From the NCBI RefSeq assembly GCF_004004555.2, contig NZ_SACP01000015.1, positions 96,916 through 160,915 on the forward strand: a stretch of DNA of 64,000 bases, given 5' to 3'. Positions 26,601-34,390 of the stretch are shown here, piece by piece. This DNA comes from Methylobacterium oryzihabitans. Its GTDB lineage: Bacteria; Pseudomonadota; Alphaproteobacteria; Rhizobiales; Beijerinckiaceae. Made by a program: the position numbers and the translations under genes. Positions within the stretch are counted from its first letter, which is position 1; each line of letters starts with the position of its first letter. The notes beneath the pieces are model-generated. The model did not search any database and had not been told where the DNA came from. It worked only from the letters and a program-made list of their open reading frames with translations.

Positions 26601-26747
26601 GCGGGTCGGCAGGTAGACCGTCACGGCGGCGAGCCCGAACGGGTCGCGCCCGACCTCGCCGACGAGGCTGCCGTCGAGGAGCGCGTCCGCGAGGGTGTCG
26701 AGGAAGGACAGGCCCGGCGCGATGGTGAAGACGCGGTGTTCGGTCAT
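23625..26747 (-). CDS. addB: double-strand break repair protein AddB
   Basis: A protein of 1040 residues, the usual size of alphaproteobacterial AddB, partner of AddA in the helicase-nuclease that processes double-strand ends for RecA. The N-terminus has VYLPTRRAARAL. The C-terminal nuclease domain has GRTVIDFKTGTPPSAREI, with the catalytic Asp and Lys of the RecB family. The start is ATG 26747 (MTEHRVFTIAPGLSFLDTLA). It overlaps the upstream acetyltransferase by four bases. No addA follows; the next genes downstream are a repeat and the PerM-like gene. Confidence 0.92.
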   Translation of the reverse strand: MTEHRVFTIAPGLSFLDTLADALLDGSLVGEVGRDPFGLAAVTVYLPTRRAARALAATLGQRCGPAALLPRMVPLGEADEAEIDLAAAPPGARPEAALHPPMAGLERRLILARLVQAWAETVDRQLLPLGDEVPFRVPSSPADAVALAADLEGLMDSLAVEGMPWDDIAGAVEAEFSRYFSLTLDFVRIAAEAWPAILAERGLSDPVARGRELMLAEAARLRRDRPADPVIVAGSTGSIPATAALIAAVASLDRGAVVLPGLDLGLDPDGWRAIDPGGDGEHVAHAHPQAILHRLLAADHLALGREAVRALGRPEPAAEARAALLSEVLRPAETTDAWADLDPGRRAALSRGGCAGLAVVEAADEREEALCAAIALRETLERPGATAALVTPDRNLARRVAAELKRWGIVADDSGGESLALSRAGRLARLAADVAALDAEPTRVLALLAHPLVTLGLSRAEVVRAAAVLEIGVLRGPAPARGFDGLAEALRANRDGGERRAPRPKQRLTPEDWDAADDLLRRLAVAFDGFGQAAGDPAHDLVGLAQDHRETCDRLMDGPGDVDDPSAATLDALFDDLALAEPGPVPGRFSDYPPFFTALARDRVVSGRTGPSPHPRLRILGLLEARLLRVDRVVLGGLDEGVWPPKAETDAFLNRPMRTRVGLPPPERRLGQTAHDFVQALGCHDAVVTRAHKREGSPMVPSRFLQRLRAFAGEAVWAGMTRDGDRLRACAAALDRGDAPAPPRLARPAPRPDPALFPRRLSVTEIETLVRDPYGIFARHVLGLDPLEPVAVQPSASDRGTIVHDVLGGFAQKYPETLPADPHEPLYDLAINAFARIADAYPELYAEWWPRFERLAAAFLVWEAERRPALARVHAEIGGRWPMALAGGETFTLTARADRIEARRDGGRTVIDFKTGTPPSAREIFAGFSPQLTLEAAMLRDGAFRDLAPAPAVPDLVYVRAGGGRSPLDVLPVKPPRGEERSVADLVDEHAGRLKLLIERFLAGEAAYLSRPYPKYAKAYSAYDHLARVKEWSLVGGEEA

Positions 26748-27253
26748 CGCCGGTCTCCGTCGTCCGGCAGCGCGCGCAGGAGGTAGCGCACGACCTTGCC
26801 GCCCGGCGCCACGGACGCCGCTCCGACCTCGCGGAAGCCGAGGCCCGCGTGGAAGGCCGCCGAGACGGGATTGGGCGGATCGCTGTTCACCTCGCAGACG
26901 ACGCGTCCGTGGCCGGCCGCCCCCGCCGCGGCGAACAGGTCGCGGTACAGAGCGCGGGCGAGGCCGAGGCCGCGGCAGGCCGGCGCCGTGACGACCCGGT
27001 CGACGTAGACGAAGCGCGGGTAGCGCTCGCGGAACCACAGGAAGTTCGGCGAGGCGTAGTCCGCGTCCTGGTCGAGGGCGATCAGGAACGCCTCGCCGCC
27101 GCCGATCCCGGTCGCCCGGAAGGCGCCGCGGTGGAGCGCTTGAAGGCGGGCCTCGTCGAGGAGCGAGGTCTCGACCGCGTGGGCGTTGTTGAGCGCCAGC
27201 ACCCGGCCGAGATCGCCGGAGATCAGCGGGACGACGCGCGGCGGCCCGCTCAC
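26744..27253 (-). CDS. GNAT family N-acetyltransferase
   Basis: A protein of 169 residues from a GTG at 27253 (MSGPPRVVPLISGDLGRVL). The acetyl-CoA motif is VDRVVTAPACRGLGLARALY near residues 94-113, with VNSDPPNPVSAAFHAGLGF after it. The substrate is unknown. It is embedded in the tsaE-amgK/murU/addB run with four-base overlaps on both sides (GTGA with murU, ATGA with addB), so it must be co-expressed with them. Confidence 0.85.
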   Translation of the reverse strand: MSGPPRVVPLISGDLGRVLALNNAHAVETSLLDEARLQALHRGAFRATGIGGGEAFLIALDQDADYASPNFLWFRERYPRFVYVDRVVTAPACRGLGLARALYRDLFAAAGAAGHGRVVCEVNSDPPNPVSAAFHAGLGFREVGAASVAPGGKVVRYLLRALPDDGDRR

Positions 27254-27993
27254 GGCTGGGTCGCGCTGCTGCGCATCCGCTCCTCGGCCTCGCGGAGGGC
27301 CTCGGGCGTGCCGACATGCAGCCATTGCCCGTCGAGGCGCAGGCCGTGCAGGCGGCCGGCCTTGGCGGCGCGGTCGAACAGCAGGTTGAGCGAGAACGGC
27401 CCCTCGGGCGTGTCGGCGAACAGCTCGGGCTTCACCACCGCGACGCCGGCATAGACGAAGGCCGCGACCTCGCTCTCGGCCCGGCGGGTGAGCCGGCCGT
27501 CGCCGTCCATGTGGAAGTCGCCGCGGCCGTCGTAGCCGAGGCTGGTCGCCGCCGAGGCGCACAGCAGCAGCATGTCCATCCGTGCCGGGTCGAAGCCCGC
27601 GACGAGGCGGGGCAGGTTCGGCTGCGGCCCTTCGAGCCAGAACGAATCGGAATTGAGGACCAGGAACGGCGCCTTGCCGAGGAGCGGCAGCGCCTTGCGG
27701 GCGCCGCCGCCGGTCTCCAGCAGCCGCTCGCGCTCGTCCGAGATCGTGATGACCGGGGCCCGGCGGCGGCGGACGAGATGCGCCTCCATGAGGTCGGCGA
27801 GATAGTGGACGTTGACCACCACGCTGGCGATGCCGGCCTCGGCGAGACGGTCGAGGGCGTGGTCGACCAGCGCCCGTCCCCCCACCTCGACGAGGGGCTT
27901 GGGCACCGTGGCGGTGATCGGGCGCATGCGCTTGCCGAGCCCCGCCGCGAGGACGAAGGCACGGGTGATGGCGGCGGGCTCGGGATCGCTCAT
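27250..27993 (-). CDS. murU: N-acetylmuramate alpha-1-phosphate uridylyltransferase MurU
   Basis: A sugar nucleotidyltransferase of 247 residues. FVLAAGLGKRMRPITATVPK near 13-32 is the G-rich nucleotide motif followed by KPLVEVGGRALVDH, and ETGGGARKALPLL is the next conserved block. In pseudomonads and many alphaproteobacteria MurU converts MurNAc-1-phosphate to UDP-MurNAc in the peptidoglycan recycling pathway that bypasses de novo synthesis. It directly follows the tsaE-amgK fusion, whose C-terminal half should supply MurNAc-1-phosphate. Confidence 0.9.
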   Translation of the reverse strand: MSDPEPAAITRAFVLAAGLGKRMRPITATVPKPLVEVGGRALVDHALDRLAEAGIASVVVNVHYLADLMEAHLVRRRRAPVITISDERERLLETGGGARKALPLLGKAPFLVLNSDSFWLEGPQPNLPRLVAGFDPARMDMLLLCASAATSLGYDGRGDFHMDGDGRLTRRAESEVAAFVYAGVAVVKPELFADTPEGPFSLNLLFDRAAKAGRLHGLRLDGQWLHVGTPEALREAEERMRSSATQP

Positions 27994-28005
27994 CGGGGTC
28001 CGGGA

Positions 28006-29535
28006 TCAGGTCGGCAGGACGAGTTGCGGAAGGTGGGTCTCGGTCCAGACGCGGACGCGGTGCAAGGCCGGATGCGCGAGGTTGCGGTTGAGGTAGCCGG
28101 CGATCCGCGGCAGGTGCGCGAGATAGGCCGGCTTGCCGTCGCGGCGGTCGAGCCGGGCGAAGATGCCGAGGATCTTGGTCGCCCGCTGGGCCCCGAGCAC
28201 CGCGTAGGCGTGGGCGAAGCCCTGCACGTCGAACTCGGCGTCGCGGACCTTGCGCTCGCGGGCGTAGAGGCCGAGCAGGCGCAGCTCGAACTCCGCGCTC
28301 GCGTCGACCCGGGCGTCCTGGAGCAGCGAGGCGACGTCGTAGGCGGCGTGGCCGAGCACCGCGTCCTGGAAGTCGATGAGCCCGACCCGCTCCAGCCCGT
28401 CGCGCTCGGGCAGCCAGATCAGGTTCGGCGAGTGGTAGTCGCGCAGGACCCAGGTCGGCCGTTCCGGCTCGATCCCGCGCAGGGCCTCGGCCCAGACGGC
28501 GAGGAAGTCGGCGCGGGCGAGTGGGCTCAGCCGCGTTCCGGCGACGACGGGCGCGTACCAGTCGATCAGCAGCTCGGCCTCGAACAGCAGCGCTTCGAGG
28601 TCGTAGGGCGGCAGTTCGTGATCCTGGCCCTCGGAGACCGGCAGCACCGCCGGCAGGGGCGTCCCGTGCAGACGCGCCAGGACCTTGACCGCCTCGGCGT
28701 AGCGCTCCGGGCGCGGGCCGCCGGCGTCGACCACCGGCTCGGCGCCGAGATCCTCGAGGATCAGCAGGCCGGCATCGAGGTCTTCGCCGAGAATGCGCGG
28801 CGCGCTCAGGCCGAGCGCCCGCAGGCCGCGGTCGACCGCCACGAAGGCGTGGACCGATTCGGCGAGCTTCACGATCGCGCTGTAGGGCTTGCCGTCGCGC
28901 ACGGCCGGACCGTCGGCGCGCGGCGGCGAGATCATCAGCACGGCGCGGCTCCCGTCCGGGTTGACCAGCCGCTCGTAGGCCCGGCTCGACGCGTCGCCCT
29001 GCATCAGCTCGCGCCGCGCCTCGCCCCAGCCGCTGCGGTCGAGCAGCACGCGCAGGGCGCGGGCGCGGGTCAGGCGCTCGGCCATCCCGCCGCCGCCGAT
29101 GATCCGGGCCAGCCGCGCGTCGGGACCGAAATCCGGCTTGAGCGCGAGGTCGACGGCGAGCACCGGCCCGCTGCGCGGCGGCAGCCGGTCGGGCCATTCG
29201 ACCAGCGCGATCGCGCGCTCGGTCGCCTCGTCGAAGCCGAGCTCGACCAGTTCGTCGGGCCCGCGCAGGCGGTAGAGGTCGGCATGGACCACCGGGACCC
29301 CGCCGCTTCCCTCGTAGGGCTGGATCAGCGTGAAGGTCGGGCTCGGGACGTCGAGGTCGGGGGCGTCGGCGAGTTCGCGGATCAGCGCGCGGGCCAGCGT
29401 GGTCTTGCCGCCGCCGAGCCCGCCCGACAGGGCGACGAGGTCGCCCGGACGCAGCAGCTCGGCGAGGAAGCGGCCGAGATCCTCGGTCGCGCTCTCGTCC
29501 GGCAGGACGATCTCCCAGGGTATCCGCTCGTCCAT
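28006..29535 (-). CDS. TsaE-AmgK fusion: tRNA t6A ATPase and N-acetylmuramate/N-acetylglucosamine kinase
   Basis: A protein of 509 residues with two domains. Residues about 1-155 are TsaE, the ATPase of the tRNA threonylcarbamoyladenosine complex, with the P-loop ALSGGLGGGKTTLARALI, VPSPTFTLIQPY and LVEWPDRLP. Residues about 175-509 are an aminoglycoside-phosphotransferase fold matching AmgK, with VLRDYHSPNLIWLP and LIDFQDAVLGHAAYDVASLL as catalytic and metal loops. AmgK phosphorylates MurNAc at the anomeric carbon. This fusion is known in Rhizobiales. Start ATG 29535 (MDERIPWEIVLPDES); MurU follows after 12 bp. Confidence 0.92.
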   Translation of the reverse strand: MDERIPWEIVLPDESATEDLGRFLAELLRPGDLVALSGGLGGGKTTLARALIRELADAPDLDVPSPTFTLIQPYEGSGGVPVVHADLYRLRGPDELVELGFDEATERAIALVEWPDRLPPRSGPVLAVDLALKPDFGPDARLARIIGGGGMAERLTRARALRVLLDRSGWGEARRELMQGDASSRAYERLVNPDGSRAVLMISPPRADGPAVRDGKPYSAIVKLAESVHAFVAVDRGLRALGLSAPRILGEDLDAGLLILEDLGAEPVVDAGGPRPERYAEAVKVLARLHGTPLPAVLPVSEGQDHELPPYDLEALLFEAELLIDWYAPVVAGTRLSPLARADFLAVWAEALRGIEPERPTWVLRDYHSPNLIWLPERDGLERVGLIDFQDAVLGHAAYDVASLLQDARVDASAEFELRLLGLYARERKVRDAEFDVQGFAHAYAVLGAQRATKILGIFARLDRRDGKPAYLAHLPRIAGYLNRNLAHPALHRVRVWTETHLPQLVLPT

Positions 29536-29742
29536 ACCTGCCCCGACCCGGCAACCTCGCGCCCCGGGAGGGCGGCGACCGGCACCGGCTCCAGGGGAAC
29601 GATCACGACGACACCGCGGCTCCCCGCGGACACGCGCCGGAACCCCGTCCGCACCCGGGACGATCCGGGGCAGGCCCCCGTCATAGCTCAGGAACCTTAA
29701 CCGAACCACGCCGCCGCGGGACCGCCGGGCGGGCTACTCCGC

Positions 29743-29963
29743 AGGGCCATCGGGTTTCACCCGATGGCCTTGGGTTCTTTGCTTGGCCTCAGGCGCCGGC
29801 AGTCACACGCGACACGTCGTGTCGCCGTGACTTTGGCTTTCGCTCCGCTCTGCGTCCGAGAGGACATTCGTCCTCCCGGACCCGCTGCGCGGGGCGCTCT
29901 TCGGGCGCAGAGCGCACCGGGCCCACAGGATCGACAATCGGGTTTCACCCGATGGCCCTGGAT
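29743..29963 (-). mobile_element. family 2 repeat, copy 2: putative non-autonomous element with 8-bp duplication
   Basis: Read on the minus strand, 221 bp starting ATCCAGGGCCATCGGG and ending GATGGCCCT. It is flanked by TACTCCGC on both sides (29735-29742 and 29964-29971, plus strand). The left hairpin (29745-29769) has an 11-bp stem GGCCATCGGGT/ACCCGATGGCC. The element is inserted exactly at the divL stop codon. It accounts for half of the 427-bp gap between divL and tsaE-amgK; I see nothing definite in the rest (29536-29734). Confidence 0.85.
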
Positions 29964-32464
29964 TACTCCGCCGCGGCGAGGTGCGGCTCGGGGCCGTCGA
30001 GGGGGAAGGTGCAGGTGACCCGGGTGCCCTGGCCCGGGGCGGAGTCGATGTCGATGCGCCCGCCATGCAGCTCGATGAACGAGCGCACGATCGACAGGCC
30101 CAGGCCGACGCCGCGGTGGCGGGTGCCGAGCGTGTGGCTCTCGAACCGCTCGAACACCCGCGCCATCACCTCCGGCGGCATGCCGCGGCCGCGGTCGGCG
30201 ACCTCGAGGACGAGCGCCGTGTCGGTCTTGCGGGCCGAGACCCGCACCTCCTGGCCCGGGGACGAGAACCCGACGGCGTTCGACAGCAGGTTGAACAGGA
30301 TCTGCCGGATGCGCTTGCCGTCGGCCATGAAGGTGCCGATGTCGGGCGGCACGTCGAAGTCGAGGGTGATCGCCGCCTCGGCGAGCCGGTCCTCGATGCC
30401 GCGCACCGCCGCCGAGACGGTGTCGCGCACGTCGACCACGTCTTGGATCAGCTCCATCGAGCCGGCATCGATCGAGGCGAGGTCGAGGATGTCGTTGATG
30501 ATCGCCAGCAGGGCGGCCGAGGAGCGCATGATGTGCTCGGCGTATTCCCGCTGGCGGGTGTTGAGCGCCCCCACGGTCTCGTCGCCGAGCAGTTCGGTGA
30601 AGCCGATGATGTTGGTCAGCGGCGAGCGCAGCTCGTAGGAGACGTGGTGGACGAACTCGTCGCGCAGGCGCGCGGTGCGCTCCAGGACGTCGTTCTTCTC
30701 GGTCAGCGCCCGCTCGACGTTGACGCCGGCGGTGACGTCGATGTGGGTGAGCAGCGTCGCGCCCTCGGGCAGCGGCTGGGCGGCGCAGTCGAGCATCGTG
30801 CCGTCGCGCAGCGCGAGGCGGCAATCGAGGCCCTGGCGCACGTCCATCAGGCCGGTGACGGCGCCGCGGATCTCGGTCCAGGGCTCCTCGGCCGGGCTGA
30901 GGTCGCGGCAGGCGGCGATCACCGCGTCGATGTGCGGCTGGGAGGCCAGCATCGCCTCGTCGAGGCGCCAGACCGCCGCGAAGGCGCGGTTGGCGAACTG
31001 GAGCCGGCCGTCGGAGCCGAACACCGCCACCGGCTCCTTGAGGGTGTCGAGGGTCTCGGCCTGGACCCGCATCAGCGCGTTGTAGCGCGATTCGAGCTGG
31101 AAGCGCTCCGAGACGTCGTCGAACAGGTAGGTGACGCCGCCCTGCGGGTTGGGGTCGGCGACGACCCGCAGGGTGCGCCCGTCCGGCAGGTGCCACCAGA
31201 ATTGCTGCGCCTCGGTCGCCCGGTAGGCGGCGAGCACGCCGGCCTTCCACGAGCGGAAATCCGCCTGCTCGGGCAGCTTGCGGCTGCCGCGCAGCGCGTC
31301 GAGGATCTCGCCGTCGAGGGGACGGCCGTCGAGGAAGCCGGCATCGAGATCCCACAGCTCGCGATAGGCGGTGTTGTGGAAGATCAGCCGCTGGCGCGCA
31401 TCGAACATCGCCACCGCGGTCGGAAGCTGGTCGAGGGTGCGGACGTTGGCGTCCATCTGGCGCTGGAGGTCGGCGCGCACGCTCTCCAGCTCGGACACGT
31501 CGACCGCGATGCCGACGCTGCCGGTGTCGATCGGAACCTCGGTGACGTCGAGGGTACAGCGCTCGCCGGCGACCACGGCGGAGACGCGCAGGGTGCCGCA
31601 GGCGCCGCCGGCCCGGCGGCGGCTGGCCTCCTCGCGGGCCGGGCGGTCGAGGAGTTCGGTGCCCTCGCGCAGCGCCCGGTCGCGGTCGGCGGCCTCGACC
31701 GCCCGGACGTAGGCGGCGTTGGCCCAGGCGAGGCGCCCGTCGCGGCGCCGGCGCCAGACCGGCTGCGGGATCGCGTCGAGGAGGGTGGCGAGGGCCGAGA
31801 GCGAGTCGCGCATCTCGCCGGTCCGGGTGCGCAGCTCGACGAGTTCCTGGCGCTCGGCGGTCAGCTCGCGCAGGCGCAGGAGCGCCCGCCCGCCCACCGC
31901 CTGCCCCTGGGCCTCGATGGTGCGCCCGGCGCTGGAGCGCACCGTCATGCGGAAGCGTTCGCCGCGGCTGCGCAGCGTCTCGACGGCTCCCTCGAGGGCG
32001 GCAGCGTCGGCGCCGGCGAGCCAGGCGCCGAAGGCCAGCACCCGCCGGGGCGAGGCCGGACGCCCGGGCTCGCTCGCGAGGGCGACGTCGCCCTCGATCA
32101 GAGGCTCGTCGCGCCCGGCCCAGGTGACGACGACCTGCGACTCGGAGCCGAGCAGCAGCTCGGCCCGGTCGTGGGCGCCGCGCAGCTCGGCGAGCTCGGC
32201 CGAGAGCATGCGCTCGCGCCGGGCCCACTTGGCGCGCTCGCGCAGGTGCATCAGCGACAGGATGGTCGCGAACACGACGAGGCCGATGACGACCGAGAGC
32301 ACCACGGCGCTGTGCGCCTTGAACTCGGCCGGGACCGCTGCGGCCGCCTCCTGCGGCAGGGCCGCCGCGGCTGCGGCGAGCGCCCATGCGACCGCGTTCG
32401 CGCCGGCCGAAGGCCGGCGGCGCGGACCTGTTCCTGCCCCCATTCGAGTCCGATCCGTCTCCAC
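29963..32464 (-). CDS. divL: DivL-like PAS kinase with tyrosine in the histidine position
   Basis: A protein of 833 residues. One membrane helix spans about 53-72, followed by a coiled region and several PAS-like domains (about 220-330, 340-450, 470-580), then dimerisation and ATPase domains. The H-box reads VSYELRSPLTNIIGFTELL with Tyr610 where histidine kinases have His, the hallmark of DivL. The N-box (ILFNLLSNAVGF) and G-boxes (DRGRGMPPE, GVGLGLSIV) are intact. In Caulobacter DivL links phosphorylated DivK to CckA-CtrA and the cell cycle. Position upstream of tsaE supports the call. A repeat was inserted at its stop codon. Confidence 0.9.
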   Translation of the reverse strand: METDRTRMGAGTGPRRRPSAGANAVAWALAAAAAALPQEAAAAVPAEFKAHSAVVLSVVIGLVVFATILSLMHLRERAKWARRERMLSAELAELRGAHDRAELLLGSESQVVVTWAGRDEPLIEGDVALASEPGRPASPRRVLAFGAWLAGADAAALEGAVETLRSRGERFRMTVRSSAGRTIEAQGQAVGGRALLRLRELTAERQELVELRTRTGEMRDSLSALATLLDAIPQPVWRRRRDGRLAWANAAYVRAVEAADRDRALREGTELLDRPAREEASRRRAGGACGTLRVSAVVAGERCTLDVTEVPIDTGSVGIAVDVSELESVRADLQRQMDANVRTLDQLPTAVAMFDARQRLIFHNTAYRELWDLDAGFLDGRPLDGEILDALRGSRKLPEQADFRSWKAGVLAAYRATEAQQFWWHLPDGRTLRVVADPNPQGGVTYLFDDVSERFQLESRYNALMRVQAETLDTLKEPVAVFGSDGRLQFANRAFAAVWRLDEAMLASQPHIDAVIAACRDLSPAEEPWTEIRGAVTGLMDVRQGLDCRLALRDGTMLDCAAQPLPEGATLLTHIDVTAGVNVERALTEKNDVLERTARLRDEFVHHVSYELRSPLTNIIGFTELLGDETVGALNTRQREYAEHIMRSSAALLAIINDILDLASIDAGSMELIQDVVDVRDTVSAAVRGIEDRLAEAAITLDFDVPPDIGTFMADGKRIRQILFNLLSNAVGFSSPGQEVRVSARKTDTALVLEVADRGRGMPPEVMARVFERFESHTLGTRHRGVGLGLSIVRSFIELHGGRIDIDSAPGQGTRVTCTFPLDGPEPHLAAAE

Positions 32465-32779
32465 GCGCCCCGCACCGGGGCGGGCGCTGCCAGGGCAGGG
32501 ACCCGTACCGGATGCGGGAGCGTCCGCCGGGCCTGACCCGGCGGCGCCCCTCCAGAATCACCCCGACTTTACCGCGCCGGCGCCGGTCAGGAAGAGGAAA
32601 CAGCAGGCACCGCCGCGCCGGGCGTGCGGTGCCGGAGGCTGGGCACAGAAATGCCACACCTGAGACAGAACAAAGTCGGAACCTTGTTCTGCGTCACAAT
32701 GCCCGGAACGCAGCGAGCCCGGCCTCGCGGCCGGGCTCGCTGTTTTCTCAGATCCGGCCGGCGCGGAGCCGGCACGACA
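32465..32779. other. gap between ahcY and divL with two inverted repeats
   Basis: This 315-bp gap holds a perfect 14-bp stem at 32711-32742 (CAGCGAGCCCGGCC, loop TCGC) followed on the plus strand by TTTT. It lies 38 bp after the ahcY stop and probably terminates ahcY, although the T-run is on the opposite side. Nearer divL there is an inverted repeat CAGAACAA/TTGTTCTG with a 10-base loop (32666-32691), in the region where the divL promoter should lie. No gene is seen. Confidence 0.6.
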
Positions 32780-34186
32780 TCAGTAGCGATAGTGATCGGG
32801 CTTGAACGGGCCGGCGGCCGATACTCCGATATAGGAGGCTTGGTCGTCGCGCAGCTTGGTCAGCTTGACGCCGATCTTCTCGAGATGCAGCGCCGCGACC
32901 TTCTCGTCGAGGGCCTTCGGCAGGGTGAAGACGTTCTTCTCGTACTTGCCCGGGTTGGTCCAGAGTTCGATCTGGGCCAGGGTCTGGTTGGTGAAGGACG
33001 CCGACATCACGAAGGACGGGTGCCCCATCGCGTTGCCGAGATTGACCAGCCGGCCCTCCGACAGGAGGATGATGCGGTGGCCGTCGGCGAACTCGATCTC
33101 GTCAACCTGCGGCTTGATGTTCTGCCACTTCAGGTTCTTGAGGCCCGCGACCTGGATCTCGTTGTCGAAGTGGCCGATGTTGCAGACGATGGCCCGGTCC
33201 TTCATCGCCCGCATGTGATCGAGGGTGATGACGTCCTTGTTGCCGGTCGCGGTGACGAAGATGTCGGCGCGCGGGGCGGCGTCCTCCATGGTCGTGACCT
33301 CGTAGCCCTCCATCGCGGCCTGGAGCGCGCAGATCGGGTCGATCTCCGACACCAGGACGCGGCAGCCGGCGTTGCGCAGGGAGGCGGCCGAGCCCTTGCC
33401 GACGTCGCCGAAGCCCGCGACCATCGCGACCTTGCCGGCCATCATCACGTCGGTGCCGCGGCGGATGCCGTCGACCAGCGACTCGCGGCAGCCGTAGAGG
33501 TTGTCGAACTTCGACTTCGTGACCGCGTCGTTGACGTTGATCGCCGGGAAGAGGAGCTTGCCCTCCTTGGCGAGCAGGTACAGGCGGTGCACGCCGGTGG
33601 TGGTCTCCTCGGACACGCCCTTGATCGACTCGGCGAGGCCGGCGAACCAGCCCTTCGGCTTCTCGGCCAGCATCCGCTTGAGCAGCGCGAAGAAGATTTC
33701 CTCCTCCTCCGAGCCCGGCTGGTCGAGGAAGGCGGTATCGCCGCGCTCGGCGCGCAGGCCGAGATGCACGAACATCGTGGCGTCGCCGCCGTCGTCGAGG
33801 ATCATGTTCGGCATGCCGCCGTCGTGCCACTCGAACAGCTTGGCGGTGTAGTCCCAGTAATCCTTCAGGGTCTCGCCCTTGATGGCGAAGACCGGGATGC
33901 CGGCGGCCGCGATCGCGGCGGCGGCGTGGTCCTGGGTCGAGTAGATGTTGCACGACACCCAGCGGATGTCGGCCCCGAGCGCCTTCAGCGTCTCGATCAG
34001 CACCGCGGTCTGGATCGTCATGTGCAGCGAGCCGGCGATCTTGGCGCCCTTGAGGGGCTGGCTCGCGGCATATTCCTCGCGCACGGCCATGAGGCCGGGC
34101 ATCTCGGTCTCGGCGATCGCGATCTCCTTGCGGCCGAAATCGGCGAGCGCGATGTCCTTGACGATGTAGTCCTGTGCAGCGGGCAT
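32780..34186 (-). CDS. ahcY: adenosylhomocysteinase
   Basis: A NAD-dependent tetrameric enzyme of 468 residues splitting S-adenosylhomocysteine into adenosine and homocysteine, keeping the methylation cycle running. [17 protein letters not shown] and [11 protein letters not shown] are substrate-site motifs. [16 protein letters not shown] is the Rossmann NAD loop, and the C-terminus ends KPDHYRY, the conserved tail that reaches the neighbouring subunit's cofactor. Start ATG 34186 ([20 protein letters not shown]). A 16-bp palindrome lies 68 bp upstream. Confidence 0.97.
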   Translation of the reverse strand: MPAAQDYIVKDIALADFGRKEIAIAETEMPGLMAVREEYAASQPLKGAKIAGSLHMTIQTAVLIETLKALGADIRWVSCNIYSTQDHAAAAIAAAGIPVFAIKGETLKDYWDYTAKLFEWHDGGMPNMILDDGGDATMFVHLGLRAERGDTAFLDQPGSEEEEIFFALLKRMLAEKPKGWFAGLAESIKGVSEETTTGVHRLYLLAKEGKLLFPAINVNDAVTKSKFDNLYGCRESLVDGIRRGTDVMMAGKVAMVAGFGDVGKGSAASLRNAGCRVLVSEIDPICALQAAMEGYEVTTMEDAAPRADIFVTATGNKDVITLDHMRAMKDRAIVCNIGHFDNEIQVAGLKNLKWQNIKPQVDEIEFADGHRIILLSEGRLVNLGNAMGHPSFVMSASFTNQTLAQIELWTNPGKYEKNVFTLPKALDEKVAALHLEKIGVKLTKLRDDQASYIGVSAAGPFKPDHYRY

Positions 34187-34253
34187 CCGGCGGCTCCTGT
34201 TGCTCCGTTCGCGGCGGCGTATAGCAGCCCGCCCGGCGGGAAGCAATCAAGAC

Positions 34254-34269
34254 ATAAAGATGTCTTTAT
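34254..34269. promoter_or_regulatory. SahR-like operator upstream of ahcY
   Basis: ATAAAGATGTCTTTAT is a perfect 7+2+7 palindrome 68 bp upstream of the ahcY start, in an otherwise GC-rich region. It resembles, from memory, the palindrome attributed to ArsR-family regulators of the SAM/SAH cycle (SahR type) in alphaproteobacteria. No such regulator gene is in the window, so the link is inferred from the motif and the target gene. Confidence 0.55.
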
Positions 34270-34390
34270 ACGAGTTCCGGGCGGCGGTCCTGGCAGCCCT
34301 GCCGCCTGCCTCGCACGCGCCTTGCAGAGGTCATCCGCGTCAGCCGTCCGCGGTCAGGGGACCGCGGCGGGCGCTGCCTTCAGGGTCGTC

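Noticed and set aside
23544..26786. Open frame of about 1080 codons opposite addB
   Set aside because: Antisense of a well-supported addB. The translation is Gly/Arg/Glu-rich with no recognisable fold or ribosome-binding site.
32711..32746. Hairpin plus TTTT as a plus-strand terminator for an unseen plus-strand gene
   Set aside because: The plus strand upstream is only antisense of divL. The hairpin is better explained as the end of the ahcY transcript on the minus strand, although the T-run is on the wrong side.
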